A stretch of 64,000 bases of DNA, taken from assembly GCF_001995215.1 (NCBI RefSeq), contig NZ_MUXN01000003.1:62001-126000 (forward strand), read 5' to 3'. The translations under genes were made by a program, and so were the position numbers. The stretch comes from Amycolatopsis azurea DSM 43854 (lineage in GTDB: Bacteria > Actinomycetota > Actinomycetes > Mycobacteriales > Pseudonocardiaceae). The notes below the pieces were generated by a model. It was not told the DNA's origin. It worked only from the letters and a program-made list of their open reading frames with translations, and did no database searches. The stretch's first letter is position 1, and each line of letters opens with the position of its first letter. Positions 37,170 to 47,412 of the stretch are shown here, piece by piece.

Positions 37170-38395
37170 TCCTTGCCGCCCACGCCGCCGCCTGCCGACG
37201 GCGTGATGATGACCACGCGGTCGTCACTCGACACCGGAGACCCGCCGTCCTTGTTGAGCGTCCCGGTCACCGCCATCTGCGGGTTGATCATGCTCATCGC
37301 GGAGAGGCGCCCGAAGGTCTTCGGTGGCTTGCCGACCTTGCCGTCCATGACGACGTTGGGCTTGCCGGTCACCGCGCCGTCCGGGGTGACCGGCAGGTTC
37401 TGCAGGTTGCCCGCGGTCGACGTCGTCAGGGAGAGGTAGCCGGTGGCGTCGACGAAGTCCGCGCAGCCCGCCACCCCGGGTTTGTCGGTCCAGCTCCACG
37501 CCGGGGTGCTCAGCGGCTGGCCCGCGCGAAGCCGGTACAGGACGTCTTTGTCGCCCATCCGGTCCGTCAGCCAGAGGCGTGAACCGGACTGGTCGCGGCA
37601 CATCCCGCCGGGGGAGTGCACGCCGGTCGAGAAGACCGCCGAGCCCGCCGTGGGGTTGCCCGGCGCCGGTTTGCCGGAGGTGTCGATGCGCAGCACCTTC
37701 CCGGCGAGCGACGCGGGATCGGCCGCGAGCCCGGGATTGCCCGCGTCGCCGGTGGCGACCAGGAGCGCGCCCTTCGCGTCGGTGCCGAGCGCGCCGCGGT
37801 TGCCGGTGGCGCCCTTGGGGATGCCGGTCAGCACCGGTTTCGGCGCCTGCCCCTTCGCCAGCCGGACGACCCGGTTGTCGGTCGGGGTGGTGACGTAGGC
37901 GAAGACGAGCTGGTCTTCGGCGAAGCCCGGGGAGAGGGCGAGCGAGGTGAGGCCGCCGTCCCGGGAGCCGTCCACCGGGATGGTGGCCCAGTCGGCCGGG
38001 TCCTTCCCCGCGGCGGCGAGCATGATCCGGCCGCTCTTGCGTTCGCCCGCGAGCGCGCTGGGCGAAGAGCCGTCACCGGGGATGGCGGCCACGGCGGCGA
38101 CGGTGTCCAGGCAGGTCGCGATGACGGCCTTGTCGAAGTCCTTGCACCCCTGCGGCGGCGGGACCGGCGTCGGCGACTGGTTCGGCCCGTTCCCGCGGCC
38201 CTGACCGGGACCGGAGTCACCCGCGTCGCCGCCGGGCCCGACCTGCGGCGGGACCTCGGGGGACGGCGGATTGACCGGGGTGAACTTCTGTCCGGCGGCC
38301 GTGTTGTCGAAGTCGGCGCAGCCGGAGAGCATCAGCGCACCGCAGGCCAGCATGGCCAGCGGCGCGGTCCATTTCCGCCGGTACCGGGTACGCAC
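37166..38395 (-). CDS. Lipoprotein with PQQ-sugar-dehydrogenase-like beta-propeller
   Basis: The protein is 409 residues from GTG 38395 (MRTRYRRKW). A signal peptide ends in lipobox LSGC with Cys26, so it should be anchored on the outer face of the membrane. A Pro/Gly-rich linker (residues ~40-75) leads to a propeller with 'GLTSLALSPGFAEDQLVFAY', 'GVHSPGGMCRDQSGSRLWLT' and 'GNRGALGTDAKGALLVATGD', which match soluble aldose dehydrogenase/hedgehog-interacting-like proteins. The catalytic His of true PQQ glucose dehydrogenases is not evident, so it may be a binding protein. Confidence 0.8.
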   Translation of the reverse strand: MRTRYRRKWTAPLAMLACGALMLSGCADFDNTAAGQKFTPVNPPSPEVPPQVGPGGDAGDSGPGQGRGNGPNQSPTPVPPPQGCKDFDKAVIATCLDTVAAVAAIPGDGSSPSALAGERKSGRIMLAAAGKDPADWATIPVDGSRDGGLTSLALSPGFAEDQLVFAYVTTPTDNRVVRLAKGQAPKPVLTGIPKGATGNRGALGTDAKGALLVATGDAGNPGLAADPASLAGKVLRIDTSGKPAPGNPTAGSAVFSTGVHSPGGMCRDQSGSRLWLTDRMGDKDVLYRLRAGQPLSTPAWSWTDKPGVAGCADFVDATGYLSLTTSTAGNLQNLPVTPDGAVTGKPNVVMDGKVGKPPKTFGRLSAMSMINPQMAVTGTLNKDGGSPVSSDDRVVIITPSAGGGVGGKD

Positions 38396-38458
38396 GGGAT
38401 CAAGCCTAGGTGGGCATACGTGAGCCACGGGTAAGCGGCTATCGATACCGTGGCGATC

Positions 38459-39364
38459 ATGACGGTGACCGTGCTCGTACCCGACGAAGAGGGAGTGGCG
38501 GCGCTTTCGGAGATCGAAGGCGTGCGTCCGGTGGTGTACCGCCGAGGGGAGCCAGTGCCCGCCGAGGCCGCCGAGGCCGAGGTCCTCGTGACCGGTGACC
38601 AGCCCAGCGAGGAACTCTGGCGCGAACTGCCGAACGTCAAACTCGTGCAGCTGCTGGTGGCCGGGGCCGAGGACTGGGTCGGCAAGGTGCCCGACGGTGT
38701 CCTGCTCTCGACCTGCCGCGGCGCGCACGGCGGGAGCTCGGCCGAATGGGTGGTCGCGGTCCTGCTGACGATCTACCGCGGTCTCGGCGGTTTCGCCGAC
38801 CACCACCGGCGGAAGCACTGGGAACGCCGGATCACCGACACCCTCCAGGGCAAACGGGCCCTCGTCATCGGCGCGGGCGACCTCGGCAGGCATCTGCGCC
38901 GCCGGTTGGAGACCTTCGACGTCCGCTGCACGATGGTCGGCACGACAGCCCGCGAAAACGTGCACGGCGTCGATGAGCTGCCCGAACTGCTGCCCGAACA
39001 CGACATCACGGTGCTGATGGTGCCGCTCACCCCGCACACCAGGGGTCTGGTCGACGCGGAGTTCCTGGCCGCGATGCCGGACGACGCGATTCTGGTCAAC
39101 GTCTCCCGCGGACCGGTCGTGGTCACCGACGCGCTCGTCGCGGAACTCGCGTCGGGCCGGTTGCGCGCCGCCCTCGACGTCACCGATCCCGAGCCGCTGC
39201 CCGGCGGGCATCCGCTGTGGGACGTGCCGGGGCTGCTGCTGACGCCGCACGTCGCGGGCGCGGTGAGCGGGCGGCGGCAGCGCGCCTACGCGGTGGCTGT
39301 CCGGGAGCTGAGCCACTACATGAGCGGGGAGCTGCCGAAGAACCTCGTCCACGGCGAGTACTGA
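38459..39364 (+). CDS. D-2-hydroxyacid dehydrogenase family protein
   Basis: The protein is 301 residues from ATG 38459; GTG 38450 is an in-frame alternative. The Rossmann motif is 'ALVIGAGDLGRHLRRRLETF', with 'VLMVPLTPHTRGLVDAEFLA', 'ILVNVSRGPVVVTDALVAEL' (Arg) and 'LLLTPHVAGAVSG' (His) placing the catalytic Arg and His; the Glu lies near 'DVTDPEPLP'. These enzymes reduce 2-keto acids with NAD(P)H. The substrate is unknown. A DUF72 gene starts 5 bases downstream. Confidence 0.88.
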   Translation: MTVTVLVPDEEGVAALSEIEGVRPVVYRRGEPVPAEAAEAEVLVTGDQPSEELWRELPNVKLVQLLVAGAEDWVGKVPDGVLLSTCRGAHGGSSAEWVVAVLLTIYRGLGGFADHHRRKHWERRITDTLQGKRALVIGAGDLGRHLRRRLETFDVRCTMVGTTARENVHGVDELPELLPEHDITVLMVPLTPHTRGLVDAEFLAAMPDDAILVNVSRGPVVVTDALVAELASGRLRAALDVTDPEPLPGGHPLWDVPGLLLTPHVAGAVSGRRQRAYAVAVRELSHYMSGELPKNLVHGEY

Positions 39365-39369
39365 GCGGC

Positions 39370-40221
39370 ATGGCGACTCTTCACGTCGGCTGCGCGATGT
39401 GGACGCACAAGGCGTGGGCCGGGCGGTTCCTGCCGAAGTCGCTGCCCGCCGGAGAGCGGCTGAAGGCCTACGCCGGGTGGTGCAACGCGGTCGAGGGCAA
39501 CACGACCTTCTACGCGACACCCGCCCGGGACACTGTCGCGACGTGGGCCGGGCAGACCGGTCCCGGCTTCCGGTTCGTGGTCAAAATACCCAAGGTCGTC
39601 ACGCACGAGCGACGGCTCGCCGGTGTCGAGACCGAGATGCGGGCGTTCCTGGACGCGATCGAACCCCTCGGCGACCGGGCGGTCCTGTGGACCCAGCTGC
39701 CCGGTTCGTTCGGCCCGTCGGACGTCGACGTCCTCGGCCGCTTCCTGCGGCGGCTCCCGGCCGGCCTCAGGCGCGCCGTCGAGGTGCGCCACCCCGAGTT
39801 CTACACCGGCACCCGCTCGACGTCACTGCTGGAGAACGCCCTCGCCGACGTGGACGCCGAGTGGGTACCGTTCGACACCACGGTCTTCTTCGCGAGCCCG
39901 CCGGTCAGCGAGGCCGAGCAGGACGCCTGGGCCAAGAAACCCCGGCTGCCGCGGCGGACGCGGGCGCTCACCGACCGGCCGGTCGTCCGCTACCTCGGCC
40001 GGGACTCGGTCGAGGAGACCGTCGAAGGCTGGCGGCCGTGGACCGAGGTGGTCGCCGGCTGGCTGCGCGAGGGCCGGTCGCCGACGATGTTCCTGCACAC
40101 GCCCGACAACGACGACGCGCCGGAGCTCGCCCGCCGGTTCCACGACGACGTGCGGGCCATGGTGCCCGGCCTCGATCCGCTGCCGGAGCCCGAACCGGTC
40201 GAACCCGCGACCCTGTTCTGA
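39370..40221 (+). CDS. DUF72 (YecE-like) family protein
   Basis: The protein is 283 residues from ATG 39370, five bases after the dehydrogenase stop. 'LHVGCAMWTHKAWAGRFLP' opens the TIM-barrel, 'YAGWCNAVEGNTTFYATPA' is the family's glycine/Asn/Thr motif, and 'RFVVKIPKVVTHERRL' and 'WTQLPGSFGPSDVDVLGRFL' follow. The biochemical activity of DUF72 proteins is unsettled. It is likely co-transcribed with the dehydrogenase; a DoxX-like gene follows after 65 bases. Confidence 0.88.
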   Translation: MATLHVGCAMWTHKAWAGRFLPKSLPAGERLKAYAGWCNAVEGNTTFYATPARDTVATWAGQTGPGFRFVVKIPKVVTHERRLAGVETEMRAFLDAIEPLGDRAVLWTQLPGSFGPSDVDVLGRFLRRLPAGLRRAVEVRHPEFYTGTRSTSLLENALADVDAEWVPFDTTVFFASPPVSEAEQDAWAKKPRLPRRTRALTDRPVVRYLGRDSVEETVEGWRPWTEVVAGWLREGRSPTMFLHTPDNDDAPELARRFHDDVRAMVPGLDPLPEPEPVEPATLF

Positions 40222-40286
40222 GCCGCTTCGTCGCCGGCCCGGCGGTTCGGTCGCCTGACGGGCCGGTTTCGACTTACCCTTCGCGC

Positions 40287-40853
40287 GTGAGCGATGACTA
40301 TCAGACCAGCATGATCTCGGACGTGGCCGACGCCGACAGCGGCCCCGGCCCGGCGGAGACCAGGGGCGGGATCGATCTCGGTCTGCTCGTCCTGCGAGTG
40401 GTGCTCGGCGTGACCATGGGCGCGCACGGGCTCCAGCACCTCTTCGGCGCCTTCGGCGGCCCCGGGGTCGGCGGCTTCGCCAAGGTGCTCGGCAGCCTCG
40501 GCTACACCAGTCAGACGACGTTGCTTTCGTGGATCACCGGGATCAGCGAGGTGCTCGGCGGCGCGCTCGTCCTGGTCGGCCTGTTCACCCCGGTCGGCGC
40601 CGCCGCGCTGGTCGGCGTCTGCGCGAACATCGTGTACGTGAAGTTCGGCGGCGGGTTCTTCCAGAAGGACGGACAGGGCTTCGAGTTCGAGCTCCTGCTG
40701 GGCGCCGCCTCGCTCACCGTGCTGCTCGCGGGCTCCGGGCGGCTCGCGCTGGACGTCAACACCCCGTGGCGGAAGCGGCCGCTTCCGTTCGGTCTCATCG
40801 GACTGTTACTGGCCGCGGCGGCTTCGGTCGTCGTGATCGTCCTCTGCCGCTGA
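40287..40853 (+). CDS. DoxX family membrane protein
   Basis: The protein is 188 residues from GTG 40287. After a ~35-residue polar N-terminus come four hydrophobic helices: 'LGLLVLRVVLGVTMGAHGLQ', 'ITGISEVLGGALVLVGLF', 'VGAAALVGVCANIVYVKFG' and 'PFGLIGLLLAAAASVVVIVL'. 'RVVLGVTMGAHGLQHLFGAF' is the DoxX start motif. DoxX-like proteins associate with membrane redox enzymes and thiosulfate or sulfoxide metabolism in some species. The palindrome just after the stop is a terminator candidate. Confidence 0.82.
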   Translation: MSDDYQTSMISDVADADSGPGPAETRGGIDLGLLVLRVVLGVTMGAHGLQHLFGAFGGPGVGGFAKVLGSLGYTSQTTLLSWITGISEVLGGALVLVGLFTPVGAAALVGVCANIVYVKFGGGFFQKDGQGFEFELLLGAASLTVLLAGSGRLALDVNTPWRKRPLPFGLIGLLLAAAASVVVIVLCR

Positions 40854-40855
40854 CC

Positions 40856-40906
40856 CGCATTTAGAGGACTAAATGCGCACTGGGCGCATTTAGTCCTCTA
40901 AATGCG
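40856..40906. terminator. 23-bp perfect inverted repeat with GTCCTCT core (family B)
   Basis: Arms 40856-40878 and 40884-40906 are exact complements around loop ACTGG. Each arm also contains CGCATTTAG facing CTAAATGCG, so it may fold in more than one way. It fills the gap between the convergent DoxX and ilvD genes and probably ends both transcripts. Confidence 0.75.
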
Positions 40907-40916
40907 TGCTTGTGAC

Positions 40917-42761
40917 CTACTTGTTCGGGTCCCGCACGGCGCCGGTGTCGGCCGAAGTCGCCATCCGCGCGTAAGCCCGCAGCGCCGCGGTGATCTTCCG
41001 GTCCCGCGAGACCGGCTGCCAGGGCCGCTCGCTCGCCTCCATCTTCGCGCGGCGCTCGGCCAGCACGTCCGCGTCGACGAGCAGTTCGAGGCGGCGCTCG
41101 TGGACGTCGAGCAGGATCCGGTCGCCGTTCTGCACCAGGCCGATCGCCCCGCCCGCGGCGGCCTCGGGCGAGATGTGCCCGACCGAGATGCCCGACGAGC
41201 CGCCGGAGAACCGGCCGTCGGTGATCAGGGCGCACTTCTTGCCGAGTCCCGAGCCCTTGAGGAACGCCGTCGGGTGCAGCATCTCCTGCATCCCCGGGCC
41301 GCCCGCCGGGCCTTCGTAGCGGATCACCAGCACCTCGCCGGGCTGGATCTCCTTCTTGAGGATGGCCGAAACCGCCTCCTCCTGGCTTTCCAGCACGCGG
41401 GCCGGGCCCTCGAAGTGCCAGAGTTCCTCGTCGATGCCCGCGGACTTGATGACCGCGCCGTTCTCGGCGAGGTTGCCGCGCAGGATCGCGAGCCCGCCGT
41501 CCTTGGTGTAGGCGTGCTCGACGTCGTGGATGCAGCCGCCGGCGGCATCGGTGTCCAAAGAGGACCAGCGGTTCTCGGTGGAGAACGCCTCCGTGGTCCG
41601 CACCCCGCCCGGCGCGGCGTGGAACAGCTCGACCGCCCGCTCCGACGGCTCCTTCGCGCGGATGTCCCAAGTGGACAGCCACGATTCCAGATCCGGCGAG
41701 TGCACGGAGTGGACGTCGGTGTTCAGCAGCCCGCCGCGGTACAGCTCGCCGAGGATGGCCGGGATTCCGCCTGCCCGGTGGACGTCTTCCATGTGGTAGT
41801 CCGAGTTCGGCGCGACCTTCGACAGGCACGGCACGCGGCGGCCGATGGCGTCGATGTCGTCGATGGTGAAGTCGACCTCGCCCTCCTGCGCGGCGGCGAG
41901 GATGTGCAGCACCGTGTTGGTCGAACCGCCCATCGCCATGTCGAGGGCCATCGCGTTCTCGAAAGCCTTCTTCGACGCGATCGAGCGCGGGAGCGCGGAC
42001 TCGTCGTCGTTCTCGTACCAGCGCTTGCACAGTTCGACGACCGTGCGCCCGGCGTCCTCGAACAGCGCCTTGCGGGCGGCGTGCGTGGCGAGGGTGGAAC
42101 CGTTGCCCGGCAGCGAGAGCCCGAGCGCCTCGGTGAGACAGTTCATCGAGTTCGCGGTGAACATGCCCGAGCACGAACCGCAGGTCGGGCAGGCCGAGCG
42201 CTCCACAATGGACAGCCCGTCCTCGTCGACGTCGGGGCTGGCCGACGCGGCGATCGCGGTGATCAGGTCGGTCGGCGCCTGCGCGACCCCGCCGACGACC
42301 ACGGCCTTCCCGGCCTCCATCGGCCCGCCGGAGACGAACACCACCGGGATGTTCAGCCGCATGGCGGCGTTCAGCATGCCCGGGGTGATCTTGTCGCAGT
42401 TGGAGATGCAGACCAGCGCGTCGGCCTGGTGCGCGTTCACCATGTATTCGACGGAGTCGGCGATGATCTCGCGCGAGGGCAGCGAGTAGAGCATTCCGCT
42501 GTGCCCCATGGCGATCCCGTCGTCGACGGCGATCGTGTGGAACTCGCGGGCGACACCGCCCGCCTCCTTCACCGCGCCCGCGACGATCTCGCCGAGGTCC
42601 TTGAGGTGCACGTGCCCCGGCACGAACTGGGTGTAGGAGTTCGCGATGGCGACGATCGGCTTGCCGAAGTCGCTGTCGGTCATTCCCGTGGCGCGCCAGA
42701 GCGAGCGGGCGCCCGCCGCGTTGCGGCCGTGGGTGGTGGTCCGGGAACGGAGTTGAGGCAC
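40917..42761 (-). CDS. ilvD: Dihydroxy-acid dehydratase
   Basis: The protein is 614 residues from GTG 42761, the length of the E. coli-type enzyme. Fe-S and active-site blocks are '[19 protein letters not shown]', '[20 protein letters not shown]' and the C-terminal '[19 protein letters not shown]'. It converts 2,3-dihydroxy-isovalerate or -methylvalerate to the keto acids of the Val/Leu and Ile pathways, the step after IlvC. It is not in an operon with ilvBNC, which lies divergently to its right beyond the CFP-6-like gene. No leader peptide was seen upstream. Confidence 0.96.
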   Translation of the reverse strand: MPQLRSRTTTHGRNAAGARSLWRATGMTDSDFGKPIVAIANSYTQFVPGHVHLKDLGEIVAGAVKEAGGVAREFHTIAVDDGIAMGHSGMLYSLPSREIIADSVEYMVNAHQADALVCISNCDKITPGMLNAAMRLNIPVVFVSGGPMEAGKAVVVGGVAQAPTDLITAIAASASPDVDEDGLSIVERSACPTCGSCSGMFTANSMNCLTEALGLSLPGNGSTLATHAARKALFEDAGRTVVELCKRWYENDDESALPRSIASKKAFENAMALDMAMGGSTNTVLHILAAAQEGEVDFTIDDIDAIGRRVPCLSKVAPNSDYHMEDVHRAGGIPAILGELYRGGLLNTDVHSVHSPDLESWLSTWDIRAKEPSERAVELFHAAPGGVRTTEAFSTENRWSSLDTDAAGGCIHDVEHAYTKDGGLAILRGNLAENGAVIKSAGIDEELWHFEGPARVLESQEEAVSAILKKEIQPGEVLVIRYEGPAGGPGMQEMLHPTAFLKGSGLGKKCALITDGRFSGGSSGISVGHISPEAAAGGAIGLVQNGDRILLDVHERRLELLVDADVLAERRAKMEASERPWQPVSRDRKITAALRAYARMATSADTGAVRDPNK

Positions 42762-42834
42762 GGCTTACTCCAAGGTTCGGGATGGGGACCAGGGCCTTGC
42801 CGGGCGATCCGGCGCCAAACTGGTCCTACCAATC

Positions 42835-43317
42835 CTACTCCCCGGAGGTCGGCCCGGATTCCTCGGTCTTCTCCGGAGCCTTCTCCGCGGGCTTGTCGAT
42901 GTCGTCCGTCAGCCCGGAGGGGTCGGCCATATGACCCGCGCTGACCAGCGAGATCACCGGCAGGTGACGGGTGCGCACGGCGGGGAGGGCGATCTTGGAC
43001 TCGTCCTTCAGCACCGCCTGCACCTTCGCCTTGTCGGTGATGGCGAGGCCCTTGAGAGAGGCCCATGGCAGGTCCCGCCGCCCTAACATCGTGCGGACTT
43101 CCAGCCCCTTGGCCGTCGCCGTCGTGCGGGTCCGGATGACGAACACCGCCAGCGCGATCGGGAAGAGATAGAGCCACTGGAGATACGGCACGTCGCCGAA
43201 CGCGACAGGCGTCACACAAACGACGAGGAAAGCGATCGCCAGCAACGCCGTGTTCGGGATCTTGAAGACGGCCTTGCGGTCCTCGTTCGCCTGTTCCTGC
43301 TGCTTTTCTTCTGCCAC
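42835..43317 (-). CDS. Membrane-anchored PH-domain protein (CFP-6/Rv3004-like)
   Basis: The protein is 160 residues from GTG 43317 (MAEEKQQEQ). Two adjacent hydrophobic helices ('ALLAIAFLVVCVTPVAFGDV', 'WLYLFPIALAVFVIRTRTTA') precede a bacterial PH-like domain: 'ATAKGLEVRTMLGRRDLPWA' and 'ITDKAKVQAVLKDESKIALP'. The same gene type is divergent from ilvB1 in M. tuberculosis, as here. The role is unknown; the tail is rich in Glu/Lys/Pro. Confidence 0.8.
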   Translation of the reverse strand: MAEEKQQEQANEDRKAVFKIPNTALLAIAFLVVCVTPVAFGDVPYLQWLYLFPIALAVFVIRTRTTATAKGLEVRTMLGRRDLPWASLKGLAITDKAKVQAVLKDESKIALPAVRTRHLPVISLVSAGHMADPSGLTDDIDKPAEKAPEKTEESGPTSGE

Positions 43318-43411
43318 GTCAAAGATGGTGCACCGCCGCCTTCGGAGCCTCGAACGCGGGTCGCGCCACGCGCCGAAGGTGTCCAGCATGCGGAATCGCC
43401 GTCCCGCAGAG

Positions 43412-43441
43412 TTGACACTCTTGACGGCGACCGACTAGCTT
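43412..43441 (+). promoter_or_regulatory. ilvBNC promoter
   Basis: TTGACA (43412-43417), 18-base spacer, TAGCTT (43436-43441). The predicted start point falls at about 43448-43449, on or next to the GTG of the leader peptide, so the message is probably leaderless. Confidence 0.75.
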
Positions 43442-43448
43442 CACTCTC

Positions 43449-43496
43449 GTGACAACGCAGACCGGCCTCGTACTTCCCAAGCGCGTCGACGCTTAG
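43449..43496 (+). CDS. ilvB leader peptide, 15 aa
   Basis: GTG 43449 to TAG 43494-43496 encodes MTTQTGLVLPKRVDA. The consecutive codons CTC GTA CTT (Leu-Val-Leu), two of them rare in high-GC actinobacteria, are suited to sense charged Leu and Val tRNA. A hairpin at 43473-43501 covers its 3' end. Similar short leaders with a Leu/Val cluster precede ilvB in streptomycetes and corynebacteria. Confidence 0.8.
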   Translation: MTTQTGLVLPKRVDA

Positions 43497-43560
43497 GGAA
43501 GTCTCCGCTGCGTCGACGCGCGACCCTCGTGCGACCACTCCGGTCGGCGGGGGTTTTTTG
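43473..43560 (+). terminator. ilvBNC transcription attenuator
   Basis: The pause hairpin CTTCCC...GGGAAG with an inner AAGCG/CGCTT spans 43473-43501. The 11-base CGCGTCGACGC (43482-43492) can alternatively pair with GCGTCGACGCG (43510-43520). A terminator stem around CGACC/GGTCG (43532-43546) extended by ACCC...GGGGT is followed by a T run at 43554-43559. This is the arrangement of ribosome-mediated attenuation. Confidence 0.75.
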
Positions 43561-43637
43561 TTGCCTGGAACAATTTCAACCGCCGAACCAGCAATGAATA
43601 CCCGAACGAGTGACTAGACAAGACGAGGCAAACAGCG

Positions 43638-45502
43638 ATGACTAGTGCCACCTCGCGAGCAGAAGCGAACACCCCTGGAGCTCGTCCCAAGCCGGCGCCG
43701 CCGGCCGGGACCCCGGTGCGGGTCACGGGCGCGCAGTCGCTCGTCCGCTCGCTCGAGGCGGTGGGCGCGGAGGTCGTGTTCGGTATTCCCGGCGGCACCA
43801 TTCTCCCGGCGTACGACCCGTTGCTCGACTCGACGAAGGTCCGCCACGTCCTGGTCCGTCACGAACAGGGCGCCGGCCACGCCGCCACCGGGTACGCGCA
43901 GGCGACCGGCAAGGTCGGTGTGTGCATGGCCACGTCGGGACCCGGCGCGACCAACCTGGTCACCCCGCTGGCCGACGCGAACATGGACTCGGTCCCGGTG
44001 GTCGCCATCACCGGTCAGCAGTCCCGCGCGCTGATCGGCACGGACGCCTTCCAGGAAGCCGACATCTGCGGCATCACGATGCCGATCACCAAGCACAACT
44101 TCCTGGTCACCGACCCGGCGGACATCCCGCGCACCATCGCCGAGGCCTTCCACCTCGCCTCGACCGGCCGTCCCGGCCCGGTCCTGGTGGACATCCCCAA
44201 GGACGTCCTCCAGGAGATGACCTCCTTCTCCTGGCCGACGGAGCTGCGGCTGCCGGGGTACCGGCCCACGCTGCGCCCGCACGGCAAGCAGGTCCGTGAA
44301 GCCGCGCGGCTGATCAGCAAGTCGCGGCGCCCGGTCCTCTACGTCGGCGGTGGCGTGGTCAAGGCCGACGCTTCGCGCCAGCTGATGGAACTGGCCGAGC
44401 TGACCGGGATCCCGGTCGTCACCACGCTGATGGCCCGCGGCGCTTTCCCCGACTCGCACCCGCAGCACCTCGGCATGCCGGGGATGCACGGTTCGGTCGC
44501 CGCGGTCGCCGCGATGCAGCGGTCGGATCTGCTGATCGCCCTCGGCGCCCGCTTCGACGACCGCGTCACCGGCCAGCTGTCCTCGTTCGCGCCGGACGCG
44601 GCCATCGTCCACGCCGACATCGACCCGGCCGAGATCTCCAAGAACCGCAAGGCGGACGTGCCGATCGTCGGCGACTGCGCGGAGATCATCACCGAACTGA
44701 TCGAGGCCGTCCGCGCCGAGACCGACAAGTCCGCGAAGCCGGATCTGAAGGACTGGTGGACGCAGGCGAGCGCCTGGCGCGACGACTACCCGGCCGGGTA
44801 CGAATGGCCGGAGGACGGGACGCTTTCCCCGCAGTACGTCATCGAGCGCATCGGTTCGCTCGTCGGCCCGGACGCGGTCTACACCGCGGGCGTCGGCCAG
44901 CACCAGATGTGGGCCGCGCAGTTCGTGAAGTACGAGAACCCGCGCACCTGGATCAACTCCGGCGGCCTCGGCACGATGGGCTTCGCCGTCCCCGCCGCGA
45001 TGGGCGCCAAGTTCGGCGTGCCGGACAAGCAGGTCTGGGCCATCGACGGCGACGGCTGTTTCCAGATGACCAACCAGGAACTGGCCACCTGCGCCATCGA
45101 AGGCGCGCCGATCAAGGTCGCCGTCATCAACAACGGCAACCTGGGCATGGTGCGCCAGTGGCAGAACCTCTTCTACTCGGAGCGGTACTCCAACACCGAT
45201 CTCGGTACCCACAAGCACCGCATCCCCGACTTCACCCTCCTCGCGGAGGCGCTCGGCTGCGCCGGGCTGCGCTGTGAGACGAAGGAGGACGTCGACGCCA
45301 CCATCCGGCGTGCCATGGAGATCAACGACCGCCCCGTCGTGATCGATTTCGTGGTGGGGAAGGATGCCCAGGTGTGGCCCATGGTGGCCGCGGGCACCGG
45401 TAACGACGAAATCATGGCCGTGCGCGGGATCCGCCCGCTCTTCGACGACGACGAGGTCGCCGCCGAGGCGGAGATCAACGCGGCCGCAGAAGGAGACGCC
45501 CG

Positions 45503-45506
<4 letters not shown>
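43638..45506 (+). CDS. ilvB: Acetolactate synthase large subunit
   Basis: The protein is 622 residues from ATG 43638, about 80 bases after the attenuator T run. TPP-enzyme blocks are '[19 protein letters not shown]', '[19 protein letters not shown]' with the catalytic Glu, '[20 protein letters not shown]' and '[20 protein letters not shown]' with the ThDP Mg site ending '[12 protein letters not shown]'. It makes acetolactate or acetohydroxybutyrate, the first common step for Val/Leu and Ile. The stop overlaps ilvN by four bases. Confidence 0.97.
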
Positions 45507-47060
<1,554 letters not shown>

Positions 47061-47070
47061 TCACTTGGGC

Positions 47071-47119
47071 CGAAGGGGCCCTTCACCGCATCCGATGCGG
47101 TGAAGGGCCCCTTCGTTTT
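47071..47119 (+). terminator. ilvBNC terminator, 22-bp inverted repeat (family A)
   Basis: Arms 47071-47092 and 47094-47115 are exact complements and are followed by TTTT (47116-47119). It starts 11 bases after the ilvC stop. The GAAGGGGCCCTTCACCGC arm is shared with the element after leuB at 58545. Confidence 0.88.
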
Positions 47120-47148
47120 GCCTGCCGGAAAGCGATAACGTGGGCACC

Positions 47149-47412
47149 ATGAGTGAGCAGCCGGTGGACGACAAGGCCCACATCCGGCACGAACTGGACC
47201 TGAGCGACGCGAAGTGGATCCGGGCGGAACCGGACGGCGCGAACCTCGAAGACTGCGTCGAGTACGCGATGGTGCCGCACACCGACGGCGTCACCTACAC
47301 CGCGATGCGCCAGGCGTCGCTCCCGGAGGGCGACGTCCTCGTGTTCACCCCGGCGGAATGGGACGCGTTCGTGAAAGGCGTCCAGGACGGCGAATTCAAC
47401 CTTCCCGGTTAG
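47149..47412 (+). CDS. Stand-alone DUF397-like protein
   Basis: The protein is 87 residues from ATG 47149. 'PDGANLEDCVEYAMVPHTDG' and 'VLVFTPAEWDAFVKGVQDGE' resemble the CVEV and W-x-AF blocks of DUF397, but the usual VRDSKDP block is replaced by 'TYTAMRQASLPEGD', so this is a divergent member. DUF397 proteins usually sit next to an XRE-DUF5753 regulator; none adjoins this copy, though one lies at 61058. Its stop overlaps the convergent SnoaL-like gene by four bases. Confidence 0.65.
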   Translation: MSEQPVDDKAHIRHELDLSDAKWIRAEPDGANLEDCVEYAMVPHTDGVTYTAMRQASLPEGDVLVFTPAEWDAFVKGVQDGEFNLPG

